A stretch of DNA of 64,000 bases, from the NCBI RefSeq assembly GCF_002454115.1, contig NZ_DKIH01000013.1:545676-609675 (forward strand), read 5' to 3'. The DNA comes from Sphingopyxis sp. UBA6723. Lineage in GTDB: Bacteria; Pseudomonadota; Alphaproteobacteria; Sphingomonadales; Sphingomonadaceae. Every line of letters begins with the position of its first letter. The stretch's first letter is position 1. A model generated the notes under the pieces. The model was not told the origin of the DNA and did no database searches. It saw only the letters and a list, made by a program, of their open reading frames with translations. Of this stretch, positions 62,481-64,000 are shown piece after piece. The translations under genes were made by a program, and so were the position numbers.

Positions 62481-62537
62481 ATCCTCCCTGTCGGGCTGCG
62501 ATGGGGAGGTGGCAGCGCGAAGCGCTGACGGAGGGGC
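62481..62537. repeat. Dispersed repeat, half copy (second copy of 45288 element)
   Basis: About 55 bp closely matching 45288-45342 (the GATGGGGAGGTGGCAGCGCG core is identical). Only the left half of the palindrome is present. It starts seven bases after the phosphatase stop. Confidence 0.75.
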
Positions 62538-62574
62538 CGCGACGTGGCCTTTCGAAGCGATCGTTGCAAAGCGC

Positions 62575-62728
62575 ACGCGGAGACGCGGAGACGCGGAGGG
62601 AGATCTCCAAAACCGTTTGCCCTGAGCTTGTCGAAGGGCCGTCCTTTCTTTTCGACGCCTCAGAAAGAACAATGCTTCGACAAGCCCAGCACGAACGGAG
62701 ATGAAACCGTCTCTCCGCGTCTCCGCGT
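62575..62728. repeat. Nested inverted repeats
   Basis: Outer arms: ACGCGGAGACGCGGAG (62575-62590) and CTCCGCGTCTCCGCGT (62713-62728), perfect over 16 bp. Inner arms: GCTTGTCGAAG (62626-62636) and CTTCGACAAGC (62675-62685), perfect over 11 bp. With 62481-62537 this fills the 344-bp gap between the phosphatase and the nucleosidase; no gene is seen. Confidence 0.8.
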
Positions 62729-62818
62729 GAATCAAGGAAATCTCCGTTTCCTTCGTGTCTCTGCGCGATCCTCGTCATCAAGGCTGGCGATGACCGCCAC
62801 GCCCGCTAAACCCACCCT

Positions 62819-63466
62819 ATGAACCTTCTCATCCTCGCCGCCCTCCCCGAAGAAGCCGACGCGCTGTTTCCCAACACTGGCACCCGCGAAACCGATCGCG
62901 TCCCCCTCCGCCGCCTCACCACCCACGGCCACGCCATCACCATCGCCACCTGCGGCCTCGGCAAGGTCAACGCCGCGCTCGCCGTCGGCTTGCTCGGCCC
63001 AGTTGCCGATCTCATCCTGATGACCGGTACCTGCGGCGCGCTCAGCGCAGCGCCGGGCGCCTATTGGATCGTCGAGGCACTCCAGCATGACTATGGCGCG
63101 GCGCACCCTGGCACCTTCCGCCGCTACCGCGCCGGCGACTGGCCGATGGGCGAGCCGGGAGAAGCCCATTTCACCGCGATGCCCGACCCCGGCGTGGGCC
63201 TGCCGCACGCGCGGATCGCCACCGGCGACAGCTTTATCGCCTGCCCAGCTGCCGCCGCCGACCTCGCATCGCTCGGCGCGACGCTCGTCGATATGGAGGT
63301 CGGCGCGGTGGCGCAGGCCGCGGCACGGCTAGGCAAGCCTTGGGGGGCGATCAAGGCGGTGACCGACGAGGCCAATGACGCCAGCGGCGGCGATTTTGAG
63401 GCAAATTTGCGGCGCGCGGCGCGGACGGCGGGCCAAGCGGTCGAGCGGCTGGTGGCGACGCTGTGA
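62819..63466 (+). CDS. MTA/SAH nucleosidase-like phosphorylase-superfamily protein
   Basis: Nucleoside hydrolase of the PNP/UDP-phosphorylase superfamily, 215 residues, a little shorter than typical MTA/SAH nucleosidase (about 230). Features: A-A-L-P-E-E-A-D-A-L at the start, T-G-T-C-G-A-L, T-G-D-S-F-I-A, D-M-E-V-G-A-V-A-Q and K-A-V-T-D-E-A-N-D (nucleoside and catalytic acid region). Futalosine hydrolase is the main alternative. No clear ribosome site before the ATG. Overlaps the next gene (GTGA). Confidence 0.87.
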   Translation: MNLLILAALPEEADALFPNTGTRETDRVPLRRLTTHGHAITIATCGLGKVNAALAVGLLGPVADLILMTGTCGALSAAPGAYWIVEALQHDYGAAHPGTFRRYRAGDWPMGEPGEAHFTAMPDPGVGLPHARIATGDSFIACPAAAADLASLGATLVDMEVGAVAQAAARLGKPWGAIKAVTDEANDASGGDFEANLRRAARTAGQAVERLVATL

Positions 63467-64000
63467 GGCGCTGGCTCGTTGCCGCGTTCTTGTTTGCGAT
63501 TGCGGGGGGTGCGGCGTTCATCTTGCTGACTAGGTCGCTCGTGCCGATCGCTCGTGTCGAGGGTGAGCGCGACGCCGATCTGTTTACAGCTTGGCGCACA
63601 GGCGCCGTCGAAGCGGATGTCGCCGCGATTGAGACCTTTTTCCGGCGCGAAGGCGTTGGCGACGTGTTGCCGCTCGCCGATATTTTGCGCAGCGACGCGC
63701 GCTGGCGCAGCTGCAAGGCGGGCCAGCCCTTTGCTGTTCCGCCGCGTCGGCTGTGGTCGGCGATGGTCCCGACCTTGCGCTATATTCGCGACGAGCTGGT
63801 GCCTGCAACCGGACCGGTGCGGGTCGTATCGGGCTATCGCGATCCCGTCGCCAACACTTGCTTCAAAGGCGCGAAGGCCAGCCGCCATCTGCGGTTCGCG
63901 GCGCTCGACCTGATGCCGATGCGCCCATTGTCGCGCAAAGAGCTGATCGCCAAGCTTTGCCCGCTCCACGCCCGCACCGGCGCGCGTTTCGGCGTCGGCC
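63463..64000 (+). CDS. Peptidase M15-like D-Ala-D-Ala carboxypeptidase, 3' end outside window
   Basis: GTG at 63463 overlaps the nucleosidase stop. An N-terminal membrane helix (about residues 4-22) is followed by a domain with S-G-Y-R-D-P (about residue 126) and S-R-H-L-R-F-A-A-L-D-L, the H-x(6)-D zinc pattern of M15 peptidases that trim peptidoglycan stem peptides. The frame is still open at the right edge after 179 codons, so the last zinc ligand is not visible. Confidence 0.8.
   Translation, partial: MRRWLVAAFLFAIAGGAAFILLTRSLVPIARVEGERDADLFTAWRTGAVEADVAAIETFFRREGVGDVLPLADILRSDARWRSCKAGQPFAVPPRRLWSAMVPTLRYIRDELVPATGPVRVVSGYRDPVANTCFKGAKASRHLRFAALDLMPMRPLSRKELIAKLCPLHARTGARFGVG

Noticed and set aside
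62544..62822. 92-codon open frame between the phosphatase and nucleosidase genes
   Set aside because: It consists of translated inverted repeats (16-bp and 11-bp arms) and lacks a ribosome site.

Overview
The window looks like a chromosomal stretch of a sphingomonad (Alphaproteobacteria, Sphingomonadaceae; Sphingopyxis-like is my best guess, by inference). Signs for this are the high G+C with strong third-position bias, the TonB-dependent receptor, a class I lysyl-tRNA synthetase, the cta/cox gene order, a LapG-type BTLCP protease beside a type I secretion operon, and short G+C-rich palindromic repeats between genes. No insertion sequence, prophage, tRNA, rRNA or CRISPR array was seen.

Region 1 (1-16.2 kb) is a secreted-adhesin locus. 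A giant VCBS-type adhesin with a von Willebrand A domain, cut by the left edge, is followed by an outer-membrane channel, a LapB-like ABC exporter, a SleB-type cell wall hydrolase and a HlyD-type adaptor. The last four genes overlap by 4 bp each. On the other strand lie a LuxR-type regulator with a degenerate receiver, an AT-rich spacer, and a LapG-like cysteine protease that could clip the adhesin.

Region 2 (16.2-30.3 kb) is the most interesting part. It holds two M19 dipeptidase-family proteins, two serine beta-lactamase-like hydrolases, a YkvI-type membrane protein, DgcN (DUF1611) and DgcA (N-acyl-amino-acid/dipeptide epimerase), a TonB receptor, an N-acyl-D-amino-acid deacylase-like protein and an XRE-cupin regulator. 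I read it as a scavenging and catabolic island for D-amino-acid-containing peptides, plausibly muropeptides or D-glutamate compounds. Two near-identical 21-bp elements (18/21) sit at the two leftward promoters, and one of them also lies just in front of the regulator. Two of the enzymes have lost the N-terminal metal-binding motif normal for their families.

Region 3 (30.4-45.2 kb) is mostly core. It has a diguanylate cyclase, then a leftward run ctaC-ctaD-ctaB-coxF-ctaG-ctaE-DUF983-SURF1-thrC-methyltransferase (aa3 oxidase and its assembly factors). A rightward run pyrE-pdxJ-small membrane protein-acpS-lepB-AI-2E transporter follows, and then an FKBP isomerase.

Region 4 (45.2-64 kb) is a mixture: rpsU, a class II aldolase, an orphan [2Fe-2S] subunit, an RcnB-like protein with seven EF-loop-like repeats, an amidohydrolase, a GGDEF-EAL-PilZ protein, a desaturase, a half-length asparaginase, DUF3291, lysS, an oxidoreductase, a PilZ protein, a membrane protein, a DinG-like helicase, a SixA phosphatase, a nucleosidase and a truncated M15 peptidase. 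Palindromic repeats fill several of the gaps.
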